In this document: in pieces, positions 34,848-46,760 of the stretch
How the letters are laid out: every line of letters starts with the position of its first letter
How positions within the stretch are numbered: position 1 is the stretch's first letter
NCBI GenBank assembly: GCA_024704765.1
Contig: JAKMXF010000308.1
Coordinates: 385,703 to 448,799, forward strand
Origin: Oopsacas minuta
Lineage: Eukaryota; Porifera; Hexactinellida; Lyssacinosida; Leucopsacidae
Length of the DNA: 63,097 nucleotides
Direction of reading: 5' to 3'
Position numbers and translations under genes: made by a program
Notes under the pieces: generated by a model
What the model was told of the DNA's origin: nothing
The model's database searches: none
The model's input: only the letters and a program-made list of their open reading frames with translations

Positions 34848-35796
34848 GATAAATTTTACCGCATGTACTTCTAATGAGGGTATGAATATCAGAATCGGAA
34901 AATCTATCTGGTTTCACATATTTAGTTATAGAATTTAAATATTCTGATCCTCATTGAATGTACTATGGGTGCAAATTATCCCTATTATGATCCATGATCC
35001 TAATATGAATCCTAATTGAGGAGGCATTTTCTCACTGCTGGTTTCATTAATGGTAAATATGTAATATGTATTAGATAATGAAAATATTGGTTCAAGTAAT
35101 TTGTAATAGTACTTATATTATTTCTTATGGCAAGTTTGAATGGAGAGAACTGGTGTTATCGATGTACACTACATCGGCGAATGTAATTGTTATGCCATAA
35201 TTTAATAGTTCCGTTTGCTGTAAATATTTATATAGATGTATAAGCACGGTATTGCATAAAGTATAGAACATAATTTGGCATAGGGGAACCAGTTGGATTG
35301 AAGGATGAAATATTACATTTTCTGTACATGTTATTAATTAATGAGTCATTAAGTATTCTCCTAGTGACAGACTCAATTCTAAATTCCTACATTCTTTGAA
35401 CCGTGTTCATACATATTAAATCAACGTTTCAAAGTGGAAGATGCAAGTAGTATGGTGTAATCTATGCATGCATGCACACTCTGGTGTTTAGACATAATTT
35501 GACAGTTCATGATAGCACACAGGGAAATAATTGAATGTTGGTATAATTTTATGTATGTATTGTTTCCCTTTATTCTTCAGTTTCTAATGATATGGAAGAA
35601 TTGACTATGGTTTTTAGCATTTACACCTTCAGAATTTCATTAGTAAACAATGGAGCTTTGGATTCTAGATCATAAAGCTGAAATATAATTTCTACTGGTA
35701 TAAGATAATTCTATTGGATTAATTATTAACAATACATAATTACAATTAATTTGTTGATCGTTATTGATTTATTAAAGATCTTGAAGAATATTTTGA
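34848..35796. other. Non-coding AT-rich stretch
   Basis: Right flank of the hAT insertion. Short plus-strand peptides could be decayed continuation of the transposase/OTU relic, but none carries a motif I recognise. Confidence 0.4.
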
Positions 35797-35803
35797 ATTG
35801 CAG

Positions 35804-36180
35804 CAATAGATTACTTTAATAAAGGACTGTGGGCTATCAGCTCGGGTCTTGAAACTTTGGTCCATTATGTATTTATCGAGATCTCGTAAACTGCTATAGT
35901 TAGATACCCCAAATGTGTTATTATTGAATAGGAAGTTATACTTTAGGGCCTATTGGTCACGTTGCCTTACCTGAAAGATTTGTGGAATGTGAATTATGCG
36001 GTTTTCACACCTTTCTATACTATGTTAATAATGTCGAAATATCGCTTCCATTTAGAGTTAGACATGATAAGTGTGTTATTATACAATGGGAATTCATGGG
36101 TAAGGAGTCATTTAGTCACATTTCCCTACCTCAAATATTTGTGGAATGTGAGTTATGCGGTTTCACACCTCCATATAAGG
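35804..36180. repeat. Left inverted-repeat arm of the P element, with two internal sub-repeats
   Basis: A roughly 50-bp unit occurs twice in direct orientation inside the arm: TTACCTGAAAGATTTGTGGA ... GCGGTTTTCACACC near 35,966 and CTACCTCAAATATTTGTGGA ... GCGGTTTCACACC near 36,124. The mirror arm repeats both. They could be transposase-binding sites (inference). Short frames across the arms are not genes. Confidence 0.8.
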
Positions 36181-36269
36181 TAAAATCGTGAATATTTCGT
36201 AATTGGTACGAGTTAGGTATTGCAAATCTATAATTATCTTGTAGTCTATTAGTTTAGCAGAACATTAGC

Positions 36270-38625
36270 ATGCCAAAGCGTTGTGCAGCTTACAATTGTC
36301 GGGGTAATTATATAGGTGAACCTCATACTCCAGTTGTAAGTTTTCTTACCGATGATGATGAACGGAAAAGATGGATTGAGACAATGCCAAATGATCCCGG
36401 TAGTTTCACTGATGGAAAAGAAATGTTTGTATGTGCGTCACATTTTGAATACAAATGAGTCACTGTAAGCGGCCGATTGGACCTCCTACCTATTTTAAGG
36501 GAGTAGCAAAATCCTGCCTGAAGTAAACCTTGACATATCCCAGGCCAACCAAGAAGGCTTCCTCGGATGTATGTGAAAAATTGTAAAAGAAATATCAAGA
36601 CAAATTTGTAGGATTGATAACTTTTCATCTTTTACAAACGAGGCAGCAGCACGTTATACCTCGTTTAGTGTCAGAAGCAAATGCAGGGAAATGACAATGT
36701 TAAGTTGGATGATCTCTGTAGAAAGGTTGTTCAATTTATCTATTTCAAGGAAAGTGAATCACCTTTTGTTTTGTTGCACTAGTGGAGGCAGAGAAAGATG
36801 GCTACGCGATTCCCAAACGTTATTTCAGTCTACAGAAGAATAACCTTCTTCATAGATGGTCTCGAGTTGATGAAATACTTTCTACTGTGGAGAATTATCA
36901 AGCGTCTAATTCTGATCATTTGGCGAAAGTCATGTACGAGTTAAAACAAATGATATCGGAAGTGCAAGAATGTCTACAATTTCAGTCCCTAGGGTGCAAC
37001 TCGACAACCTCTTGACGCCCTACAATAATATCCGCTACACAAAGCATCTGCTTATTCTGGCTGGAGAACTTCTATGTATCTCTCCAGCAGCATACAGGAT
37101 GTTAAGAAATTCAAGAACTATTATCCTTCCTTGGGAGAGATTACTTCGAGATTAGATGACGCGCAGCTTTCCGAACAACGAATTGCCTCGCATATTTGAA
37201 GTTCTCAAATCAGAGCAACGTTTTGTCAACATTTTGTCAACATTTTGTTCGATGAAGTAAAGCTATTTAAAACAAGTCGCTTCAGTACAGGTCACATTAT
37301 TGGCATGCCAGTGAACAAGCCACCTCAGCCATTTGTACCGAAGTTGTTTGTCATTAAGGAGGGTCACGTTTGGTATTTGGTATCCACCCAGTGAAGAACA
37401 TAAATTCAGCGGATCTCCAAATAATTTTGTTGGAAATTATGGAAGTCATGAAAAAGAGTGGTGTGAGACCAATATCCTTTATCTGTGATAACCGCCCGCT
37501 AAATCAAGAAGTATATAAATACTTGTGTTCCAGGAAGAGTGGTGTTGGATGGAATCGAAGTATTTCTCTTCTATGATTTCTTACACATAATGAAAAATTT
37601 GCGAAACAATTGGATAACAGATAAACTTCAGGAGTTATCATTTGTAGAGGACAGTATAGAATACCTCGCATATTGGAAAGATATTTAAGCACTTTATGAA
37701 GAGGACAAAAAATGCCCACTATCACTCAAAAAGCTTTCACATACATCAGTATTTCCTAAAACTCTCCAACGACAGGGCGTACCACTAGTCTGTCAAGTAT
37801 TTCACGAGAAGACTGTTGTAACATTAAGAAGCTTTGAAAAATACAGTAAATCCCCAGGAAGGGACTTTTAGGTTAATCACAATGGTCACAAATTGGTTTA
37901 AAATGGTGAATGTGATGGATAAGTTTGGGGCAATCAATCTACGGGATCCATTTGGAGCTCCATGGACACTCAACTGCGAAAACTTCGACAAGCTGTTAGC
38001 AATGTGTGATTTGATAGGTTCCTGTCGCCGGGAAGGTGGCAAATATAGGCAGAGAAAGATAACAAAATTTACTGCTTATGCTTTCATAGTAACGACAAAG
38101 TTCAGCGTTGCCGCCGCCACGTATCTGTTAACTCATCACCAATTCGAAATTGTCCTTCCTGCTGTTTTTTCTCAAGATCCTCTGGAAAAGTTTTTCGGAC
38201 AATCCAGGCAACGACACGGTGGTAACTTCTACATTGATGTAGTAGATGTTATCTCTGCATACAAGGCACATCGATTGCATCAGATGCTGAAATTTAATAT
38301 CATTCCACAAGGTTGTCTGGAGTGGAAATGCTTATGTTGTACAGCACCTATCGTATTAGAGGATATAGATGTCATGCTGGAGACAAGTACAGAAGACACG
38401 CAAACACTCCTTGATTCCACTGACACTCTTAAACATAAAGTAGTCTTCATTGTAGGATTCTTAACATATAAACACCTAGGGCCGGGAGAGGGAGATGAGG
38501 TATCAAGTGAATTCTTGCAAGAGCTTGACAGAGGAGGGTTGAGAGTGCCTACATTAAACACCACATGTTTTGTATACATAGCCATCAATCTCCTCGGAAA
38601 GCTTCCTGGATCAAAACACAGATAG
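36270..38625 (+). pseudogene. P-element transposase with N-terminal THAP domain, inactivated
   Basis: The start at ATG 36270, about 90 bp inside the left arm, gives a THAP zinc finger in the first 62 codons: CAAYNC, the Trp in KRWIETM, and CASHF (C-x4-C ... C-x2-H). A TGA follows. Later pieces are YNNIRYTKHLLILAGEL, SPAAYRMLRNS, a relic of ILFDEVKL with the first Asp (beside an 11-bp triplication of CATTTTGTCAA type near 37,230), FICDNRPLNQEVYKYL (second Asp), FLFYDFLHIMKNLRNNWIT, then a 263-codon open end (37834-38625) with GAINLRDPFGAPWTLNCENF and the diagnostic QDPLEKFFGQSRQRHGGNFY. THAP finds the transposon ends; the RNase-H-like part cuts. At least five stops or frameshifts break it. It has a different subfamily signature from the relics at 28 and 56 kb. 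Confidence 0.88.
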
Positions 38626-38816
38626 CGAGTGTCCATAATGAAAATTATTTCATATGTGGATAGTCCTCTTGTGGAAAAATGGGAGATGAGTTGTACTTTT
38701 GTTAATACCTACTAAAAGCTCAAGTCAATCACACAAGTGATCGGAAGTAACAGTATGGCTGTCTTCGAAGGAAGGAGAAACTTCAATAGCTTATTTACAA
38801 ATTTTGTCTTTGTCAT

Positions 38817-39186
38817 CCTTATATTTGAATGTGTGAAACCGCATAACTCATATTCCACAAATATTTGAGGTAAGGAGATGTGACTAAATGACTCCTTACC
38901 CATGAATTCCCATTATATAATAACACATTTATCATGTCTAACTCTAACTGAAGCGATATTTTTGACATTATTAACATAATGTAGAAAAGTGTGAAACCGC
39001 ATGACTCACATTCCACAAATCTTTCAGGTAAGGCAACATGACCGATAGGCTCTGAAAGTATACCTTCATATTCAATAATAACAAATTTGTGGTATCTAAC
39101 TATAGCGGTTTACGAGATCTCGATAAAGGACCCAAGTTCCAAGACTCGAGCTTGCAGCCCACAGTCCTTTATTAAAGTAGTCTATG
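38817..39186. repeat. Right inverted-repeat arm of the P element
   Basis: Reverse complement of 35804-36180, including both ATTTGTGGAATRTGAGTYATG sub-repeats. The arm has a few small indels relative to the left arm. Confidence 0.88.
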
Positions 39187-39191
39187 ATTGC

Positions 39192-39634
39192 GAAAATAAG
39201 TATAATACTTAAACATACTCTCTTTCTAGATATCACAACTATTTTAAGGCTCTCTATTTCTTTCAATATATTAATTCAACTCATCATTATACCTAACAAG
39301 TAGCAACTCTACCGAAGGATATTAATTATCTACATTAAATATTTTTTATATTTTGAAGCTTGGACTGTAGAAAATAATTTAATGAATTTACTTTACAAAG
39401 ACGTCCCTAACTATAATTATTTGTTGAAATAGGTTACAATGGAACTATGACAAGTATGACAATTGGCTTCATACACGTACTTATCATCTAAGCATGTGTT
39501 GTATAGTTTATGCAATAATTACCATACGAAGCAACTGAGGAAAATTGAGAAAAAATAATGTAATAAATCATAGAAAAGTACTAGCGTAAGTTTTAGGAAG
39601 TTGAATAATAAGATACGAAAGAACGTATCGATAA
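39192..39634. other. Non-coding AT-rich stretch
   Basis: Nothing recognisable. Confidence 0.5.
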
Positions 39635-40007
39635 ATTTTGAAGGGGTTCAGAAGAGAAATACCTTCAAAATTGATCTCAAAGTTAGAATACCTAGTACAC
39701 GAAAAAGTATTTATCGATTTTGCACGTTGCTGCCAATACCGTTTAGTGTTTCACGAAAATTTCGAAATTTTTATGCACTTCTATATCTCAACTATCGAGT
39801 AGCATAAAAATAATTAAAATCAGTCGGATTTAGGGTAAGAAATATGAGTTTGAATTGACCTTACTTTATGTAGAATATGATTCATCTCTCACTCCAGACT
39901 TAAAAATTGATTTCCTCTAGCTCGCGAGTTATTAATAATTTTTAATGAAATTGATTTTCATAAACATCCATATGCCCAAAGTATACATGTAGAATTATAA
40001 AATTGAA

Positions 40008-41222
40008 CATAGACTACTATATCATGCAGATAGGAAAGTTGTCGGGCAACGGATAAAAACGAGAGGCCATTTATATAAATCCCATAAAAGTTAAATTAAC
40101 CCTTCAAAATTTGTGAACTGAACTTATTTAGGGTTAGAAAATGCAAGAAATTAGTTAAAACCGCCTAAATAGTTCGAACGGCCATCCTTAATCTCTTTTA
40201 GGCGCCATTTATGCGATGATATTAGCATTTTTATAATTTGACTATTTTCTCTAATATATTGTAAAAAATATATTTTATTAACTTTATAATAATATTCGTT
40301 GAATTCGTACATTTACTTCACACTCAAGTTAAATCCATGTTTTAAAGACAGCTTAATGGAAGAAAAATTCTGAATTACAGTCGACTCCGCTTAATCGGGT
40401 CACTTTCGTTCCAGAGCATTTTGACCCGATTAAGCGGAGAACCCAAAAATCCGAAAATATACAATATATAGATGGGTAATTGTATAAAATCATGGCAAAG
40501 ACATCCCTACAGTGGTAGTACTATGGTTTTATCTAATACAACTAGTATCGATATGTAAATTATTCGGGAAGAACACATCAAGTGTAATTTGCTTCTTGCT
40601 TGATAACACTCTATTGAAAACCTCCTCTGCATAGAAAATTTGACCCAATTATACTGAGTTTTTTACCCGATTAACCGAATTTTTGACTCGATTAATCGAA
40701 AATATTTTGTATTAGCTCTATGGGCATGATTTCGTTCCAAGAAGAAGTGACCCAATTAAGCGGCTGACCCGATTAACCGGAGTCGACTGTATTTCATGGA
40801 CATGTAATAATATAGTTATCTAAAATAGATTTATGAATTTTGAAATATACGATATTAAGATGTGATCCGAATCCTATTCCAATGAAAACGTGCTAATTAT
40901 TCATACCATATTAATAAATAGGGGGACATTAATTCATCGAAATACAAGAATTTCAAAAAGTTAAAATATTCTATTTTAATGAATATTTGTGTGAATTTTT
41001 GATGTCGTGATTTGAACGCGCTTAAACAAGATGAAGATGGCCGTTTGAACCTTTTAGGTAGTCTTAACTGATTCCTTACAATTTCGGACCCTTAAAAGTT
41101 CAATTCACAAATTTTGAAGGGTTAATTTAACTTTTATGAGATTTATAAAAGGCCTCTCTTATTTATTCGTTGCTTGGCTACTTTCTTATCTGTATTATAT
41201 AGTAGCCTATGAATCGAATTAT
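40008..41222. repeat. Foldback element FB4 with arms of about 195 bp, inserted in R2
   Basis: The left arm (40008-40205) and right arm (about 41030-41222) are reverse complements. Outer ends are CATAGACTACTATAT and its complement, and shared inner words are CATAAAAGTTAAATTAACCC and TTCAAAATTTGTGAACTGAA. The centre is AT-rich and carries the pogo-like MITE. No coding. Confidence 0.8.
40378..40789. repeat. pogo/Tigger-type MITE, 412 bp
   Basis: The ends are CAGTCGACTCCGCTTAATCG and the complement of CAGTCGACTCCGGTTAATCG, flanked by TA (40376-40377 and 40790-40791). The CAGTCGACTC tip with a CCGNTTAAT continuation is typical of pogo/Tigger elements. Sub-terminal ACCCGATTAAGCGG words recur inside both ends. 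It would need a pogo transposase from elsewhere. Confidence 0.88.
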
Positions 41223-41944
41223 GACTTTTAGGTGTGTAAATTCAAGGAAATCGTGACTCTAAAAATGTTAACCAAAAAGCAAAAAGTAAAATTTTTTGAT
41301 CAAAACATATTGTGTAAAACATCCAATTCACCTCTTTCCAATGATAGTAATTTGGTCAAATCTGATTAGTATAAGTGAGTCAAATTAGTTACTAAAGTGA
41401 TCCGAGTCGAATAGTCTACTAACTTCTTCATTTAATTTTTCAAAATATATCAAAAAGTATTAAATATCTTAAAAATATATATTAAATACATAATCCACCA
41501 AGCATCAATAGTATGTAAAGAAAACTTATATCAAAATAATGTTGAGAAGCCGGTCAAATAACACATTATAGTTAGCACGTTTGGAAATATTTTCAGAACC
41601 TTAATGTTAAGTAATCACATATATATACATACAATCCAGACGACATTTGCACCAACGATATACTTTCGGATACTAACAAGTTTTTTTCTAGCTATACGGA
41701 AAGTCGATCAAATGAACTATTGAATTGAACTTGTTTTTTTGTTTGAATTGGCTACTAACTTCTTGGCTATTTTTATACAAATCAAAAATGTGTATTACAA
41801 AAGTTTGAAGAAACCCTTTGTTCAGGTTCTCTATGCCAAATTATATGTCTCGATTTGAGGTAAAGTAAGGCCAGGGATCTCAAATTTTTATACATATCTA
41901 ATTATCCCTCTGTAATTGTTCATATTATTGCTTAATTAGTATAG

Positions 41945-42108
41945 CTATACCCCACTTTTCATACCCTGATAGTACATTTTGATATGATGTCTCTGATTGT
42001 TATTGCGTAATGTAAATAATTACTATATAAGGGCATATTGGGCATTACGTGATATTAGTGAGAGTTATCATATCGAAATGTATAGTCAGGTTCTGGGAGT
42101 CGGGTATA
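41945..42108. repeat. Palindromic MITE family R4, copy 1
   Basis: The inverted arms read GTATACCCCACTTTTCATAC ... ACATTTTGATATGATGTCTC and, after a spacer, TTATCATATCGAAATGTATA ... GTCGGGTATAC. Two more copies lie at 48.6 and 55.2 kb. Confidence 0.65.
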
Positions 42109-42169
42109 CACTATACAGTGGCTAATTTGGTAATAACATGAACGATTACCGAGTTGTAATTCGATATTC

Positions 42170-42570
42170 ATTAAATGTGCGATCCCTTATCTCTCCTGCA
42201 ACTCAAGAACCAGCCAACTTTCTGTATATCAGATTTTTGAAAACTTGTGTAAAGGTATCTATAGATCATTTCATGTATTCACCTTGATACGAAAGATGGA
42301 ATATTTAACGTTCTATTAGGTCTCAAAGATGGCATATTTTGGCAAATAAATGCTTATTTACACACATTTTGGCAAATTCTTGAAATTCTTTAGCATATAA
42401 TGATTGATGATATGTTGCTCTACAGATATGAGTTACATTTATTCGGATAAAAATGTACCGATTCTGTAGTATATATCTTACATAATATTTGCACTATTGG
42501 CTAACCTATCCCTAGTCCAAATCCACACTTTACTGTTAGTCCTTATGTATAGTAGGCTATTGTTGTGATT
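42170..42570 (+). repeat. Dispersed repeat R5, copy 1
   Basis: It aligns with 49,785-50,050: both contain TGTATTCACC, GATGGAATATTTAACGTTCT against GAAAGATCAATATTTGACGTCT, and GCAAATAAATGC followed by ACACA-TTTTGGCAAATTC. Each sits downstream of an R4 copy (42.1 and 48.8 kb). R4 and R5 may be parts of one longer repeat. Confidence 0.5.
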
Positions 42571-42573
42571 ATA

Positions 42574-43074
42574 TACTGGCAGCCTTCACCGTTCGCGGTT
42601 TCGACAATTGTCGGTGATGTTTTGTCTTGTTTTGTTCGCTCCCTACTATTTGCGGTTTACCTACACACATCATCAATTTGCTACAAATAGTTGTAATATA
42701 TATTTACTAACAGCATCACAGGTATTGAGTTTTTATTTTCCTATTTGCATTATACATGTCATGTAACTATTGCAGTTTTCATATATGTTAAGAATACAAA
42801 GCTTTTTTCAAGAAACATTATTTCCATTCTTTGCCCACGGCCCCAAGTATCAAATCTCTTGATTTCGAACTAAATTTGTTAACAAACCTATAATTTCACT
42901 CACAACTATTATCTATTATTAACTTTTATTGTGTTCAGTAGCACTGTTTGTGTCTTGTCCTCGAATCTAGGAACGAACCCCACTATTCTCATTTGTTTTA
43001 AGTCTCACCGTTCGCGAATTTGTCGTTCACTAAAATTTACAGGATCGTAATCTCCGAGAACGGTGGGTATAATT
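42574..43074. repeat. Possible pogo-like element
   Basis: CACCGTTCGCGGTTTCGACA near the left and TCCGAGAACGGTGGGTA near the right form a short imperfect inverted repeat between TA dinucleotides. CACCGTTCGCGAATTTGTCG recurs at about 43,008. The CGTTCGCGG words suit pogo-like ends. No coding. Confidence 0.35.
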
Positions 43075-43439
43075 GTATGCTGACCATCATAAATATATGA
43101 AAATCATTGAATTCCTATTATCGAAACTGGCAACAGGCGTGCCTTTGTCTACATATACTATTTGACATAGATCAACCTATGTGACCATGTTAAAGGGCAT
43201 CGTTCAAGCGTAATATATCAATATCTTTCCAATTATATATTTTCTAACTAATCCTAGCAAATTAAATCAATTATGACCTCATTAATTATCACATTGTTGC
43301 TAGCACAAATGACCTATGAAATCCACAAATTCTGTAACCATTTTTGAGTTCTACGGGTCTGTTTGTCCCTAAGATTACTATTTTGAAACGTTAAGGAGAA
43401 AGTTGCAGAGTTATTAACATAGTTATTTTGGGAAAAAAA

Positions 43440-44300
43440 TTAATTTGTTGGTAAACATCCAAAAGTCACAAGGACCTATGTCTGCCGAGCATGGAGGATG
43501 CTCAGGTATTTCATTCCAATCCCTTCATAATACTCGATTACCCCTTTGACTTTATCACTGGATGCATTATCTTGCTACAGCTGTATTCCTTTGTCTCCAC
43601 TTTTAGCCCCCTCTAGGTAATCTCAATAGCTGATAATCTGAGTGTTGTAAAAGTCCATTAACTCGCTCACCTTTGAGTACACCAAATCTGAGCTACTTGG
43701 CCATACTTATAGAAAGCAATTGTATACTTTACTTTCTTTGCTCTAAAGTCTGGAGGGATTTTTTGGTCTTGGTTCGCTTCGATCTAGCCAACATTTACAA
43801 TTTTCTTTAGATGACTCCTGAGAATAATACATCCTGCTTTTTCGACCTGTAGCAACAGATTCTTGCAACATTTGGGCGCGTTTTCCTTCTGACCTTAGAT
43901 ACTAACTATGGGACCCACCTGGCACAAACCCAAATTTTCAGTCTATATGCAGTTCCCAGTATGCTCTCAGAGCGACATATCTCCTCAATTTGAACAGCAA
44001 GGGTCGTTGGATAAATTTTCTTGACTTTATTGATCGAAACTTCTGTGATCGCCGTTTGAGGCCGCCAGACCAAGGGTCATCTTTGATATTTAGCAGAGTT
44101 TACCTTAACACTATGTATCTGGTGAACCAAAGATCCTTTCAACTCTTAAGAGGATCAAAAGGGTCATTTCACAAGTATTTCACCTCAATAGTTCATCTAA
44201 GGTTTACCACCTGGCGAAACTTTAGTCCTCTTCTCTTTAATCATTTTCGTTCGGAATCTTCTTCTTTGTATATAACAGAAAATTTTCATTTTCATTCCAT
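43440..44300 (-). pseudogene. mariner (DD34D, SETMAR-like) transposase relic
   Basis: From about 44,110 downward on the minus strand: DDPWSGRPQTAITEVSINKV, a helix-turn-helix stretch with EEICRSESILGTAYRLK, and VCARWVP. Weaker pieces of the middle follow. Then come QQDNASSDKVKGVIEYYEGI (second catalytic Asp in QQDNA) and MKYLSILHARQT, a relic of L-HPPxSPD. Stops and frameshifts are frequent. The open 126-codon frame on the plus strand (43990-44370) is the shadow of this relic. It is older than the mariner at 62.7 kb. Confidence 0.7.
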
Positions 44301-44543
44301 TAGTCGAGAAATACGCAATAAATTATTCAAGATAATGACTATCAATGAATATAGTGAAGTGATGTTTTGATTTATAATCCAAAATATAATTTTTGAACAA
44401 GTCAATTATTCTTCTGAAAATTTGTGAAAAATTGAATTTTGTAGTATATTGATTATATTATAATACTTTGATTATAATTAATTTGATTATACTCAGGATC
44501 GTTATTATTTAGTGGGTATTTCCAAAGATTATTTGAATGTTTA

Positions 44544-45838
44544 CAGGTTGGGGCATAAGTTCTGTCCGATACTAACTTGGATATATTTTATCCAAAAATA
44601 TTCTGATTACGATAAAACTTCATAATCGTGTTTACTACATCGGTTAAATTTACATAATATCATCATGTTCGATATAGCCACCTTTCTTAGAAATAACAGC
44701 CTGAAGTCTGGGTTGGAATCGGGATACGGCGCGCCGGAAGTGATCCTGAGGGTTTTTCAACAATTCTCGTTGCAAACAAGCTTTCAATGAGTCAATACTC
44801 GTATGAGATTTGGCGCAGGCCTTTTGCTCAAGAATGGACCAGACACAATAATCCATGAGATTCATATCGGGGCTGGAAAGTGGCCATTCTTCTTTGGAAA
44901 TAAAGTCGATTTTTTGGTCCCGAAACCACTGCTGAGTAGCATTAGCTGTGTGAGCTGGTGACCATCTTGCTGGAAGGTATAATTTGTATTTCTAAATTAT
45001 TTACGACTTGTAGCTTTCACTTCAGCATCCACTATCAGTTCGCGGTCAGTTTAGCATTAATTTTTACACCTGAAGGGACAAATATGAGATTCGTCCCAGA
45101 AATTTGAGGAGATACCAGCCCAAAGCATGACTAAGACCTGGGAATACATCGAAGGCATTGTGGTATCTTTCGAACACTGGTAGACAAAATACTATCGTTT
45201 TGACTACTACTTACCTCTTCTACAGTAAATAGCTTCTTATCAGTAAATAGTATGCGGTCCACAACTGAAAGTGCGGCACGCAATAACAATAGTCTGCATC
45301 TTTGCTGCCTCTTTTCTCTAATAGTCCTTGTAAGCATATGAACCTTCCTTCCTTTGAGAGACTTTAATTCTAGGTCATCATACAGAAGGCGTCAAAGCGA
45401 TCTCGAGCTTACTCCAAAGTCTCTGGCCATTTTTCGCTTCGAACGTCGGGGATTTCGCGCAATTCTCTTCTTGACCTTTTGTTGCAGGCATTTAGTCCTA
45501 GTAGTACGTCGACGTCCACTTCTAGCTCTGTCTTGCATGTTTCCAGTCTCCCTATATCGTTTGACAGTGCGATAGACTAATTTCCCTCAAATTTCATCCT
45601 CTTTGAAGATTTACAAATTTCGGTTACAGATTTCGCCCTTGAAATAAGCCTATAATTTTGGCTCTTTTGGTTTCCATAACTGTAATATGAAAAGTATTTA
45701 AGATGATCCCGAAATCAGTATTGCAATCAAATAGAGATATATCAGTATACTTTATGGGCTGATTTCATTCTAGTTAATCAATTATTATTCAGTTAAAAAG
45801 TATATCAAACTATGGGACAGAAATTATGCCCCACCCTG
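44544..45838 (-). mobile_element. maT-type (DD37D) element, full length
   Basis: The ends are CAGGTTGGGGCATAAGTTCT and the complement of CAGGGTGGGGCATAATTTCT, with TA on both sides (44542-44543 and 45839-45840). At 1.3 kb it is normal length. Confidence 0.9.
44650..45690 (-). pseudogene. maT/DD37D transposase, inactivated
   Basis: Minus-strand pieces: LTRTIREKRQQRCRLLLLRA, RILFTDKKLFTVEEVSSSQN (first Asp; the usual DEK has become DKK), then QQDG followed by a one-base deletion before PAHTANATQQWF (second Asp), IDFISKEEWP, and SSPDMNLMDYCVWSILEQKA (third Asp, 37 residues later). The 71-codon open end SHTSIDSLKACLQRELLKNP to IEHDDIM is the normal C terminus. The upstream helix-turn-helix lies in broken frames up to about 45,690. 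Inactive. Confidence 0.85.
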
Positions 45839-45840
45839 TA

Positions 45841-46085
45841 ATTTAATTTTGTTACATGATGCAGGAACACAAATCTTATTGATGTGGCGTTCAGAAAATC
45901 ATAACATCTGTTGTTATAGAAACAAACGCTTTGCTTGCAAGCGCTCTGCGGGTTGAGAATATTTCTTTATCCTGTAATGCTCAGCACCAAATGCCCGAAT
46001 TCTTTCATAGGAACAACAAATATCCCCAATATTTTGTTGACAATGTCATATTTGAATCGGTCTACTCTCAATTGCCACAAACTAC
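45841..46085. other. Non-coding flank
   Basis: No feature supported between the maT element and the tandem array. Confidence 0.45.
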
Positions 46086-46089
46086 CCCT

Positions 46090-46760
46090 TGAGACAAATT
46101 TTCTAGCCTGATTTCAAATAAATGCAAAATGTATGAAATTCTTACCAACCATATGATAAATCACATGGATGTGTATATGTTCAATATATAATAATTTAAA
46201 TGTACATGCCCGATTACCCTAAACTAGCAGATAAAACGAAATTTATAGCATCATTTTGGGAAGCATGTGCACCAAAAGAAGTGAAAAAGTGATGAATTTT
46301 ATGATAATCTGTGCATTTGAAAATTTAGGATCAGCAAATCTCAAAATTGGACTCTACAGACCCAATTGCCCCTATCAACATGTTGAAACCTAATCTCTAC
46401 CATGCTTTTGATTTTACATTGAAAGGTGTGAAAATTTGATTAATCATATAATAAATCATCAAGTTATAGATTGAAAATTTCAAAATTGAAATCTATTCGA
46501 TTACTCGATTGCCCCTAATTGCATGTACCGCAGAATCTCTATCATTATTTCTATTGATGAGCAAAGAGTGTGAGAATATGATCAATCATATGATAAATCT
46601 GTGAATTCATGACATTCAGACTCTGAAAATGTCCAAATCGGACTAAACGCACCCAATTTAACGGAAAACAACGTAAGCTCTAGCATGCATGTATAATTTA
46701 CTTAGAAGGTGTGAGAATATGATCAATTCTTTAAAACGAGGTGAAAATTACAGCTAAGAA
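46090..46760. repeat. Degenerate tandem array, unit of about 145 bp, roughly four copies
   Basis: Recurring words are ACCCAATTGCCCCTA (46,362; about 46,500; about 46,645), GTGTGAGAATATGATCAATC with ATATGATAAATC, and AAAATT-GGACTCTAC. Spacing between equivalent words is about 145-150 bp. The copies have diverged considerably. A CGAGGACGGACAGACAGACT tail follows at 46,851-46,870. Confidence 0.6.

Larger units (their letters stand above)
35804..39186 (+). mobile_element. P-type transposon, complete, with inverted repeats of about 370 bp
   Basis: The left arm (35804-36180) and right arm (38817-39186) are reverse complements over their whole length at about 90% identity. The tips read ATTACTTTAATAAAGGACTG and ACTACTTTAATAAAGGACTG after a short worn start. 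ATTGC flanks both sides (35797-35801 and 39187-39191), possibly the remains of an 8-bp duplication. Between the arms lies a THAP-domain and P-transposase coding region on the plus strand. Canonical P elements have 31-bp inverted repeats, so these are unusually long. Confidence 0.85.
39635..41420 (-). repeat. Dispersed repeat R2, copy b, split by foldback FB4
   Basis: 39635-40007 and 41223-41420 align with R2a (26,225-26,840) as one continuous inverted copy once 40008-41222 is removed. Landmarks are TATTTATCGATTTTGCACGT, TATATCTCAACTATCGAG and CAAAACATATTGTGTAAAAC. The 68-codon frame at 39601-39807 lies inside it and is not a gene. Confidence 0.7.

Noticed and set aside
35953-36191. Open frames of 69-76 codons in the left P-element arm
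   Set aside because: They lie wholly in the inverted repeat, are mirrored in the right arm, and carry no domain.
39601-39807. 68-codon plus-strand frame
   Set aside because: Lies inside repeat R2b, and I recognise no domain in it.
43990-44370. 126-codon plus-strand frame
   Set aside because: The minus strand of the same DNA reads as mariner transposase (DDPWSGRPQT block); the plus frame is its shadow.
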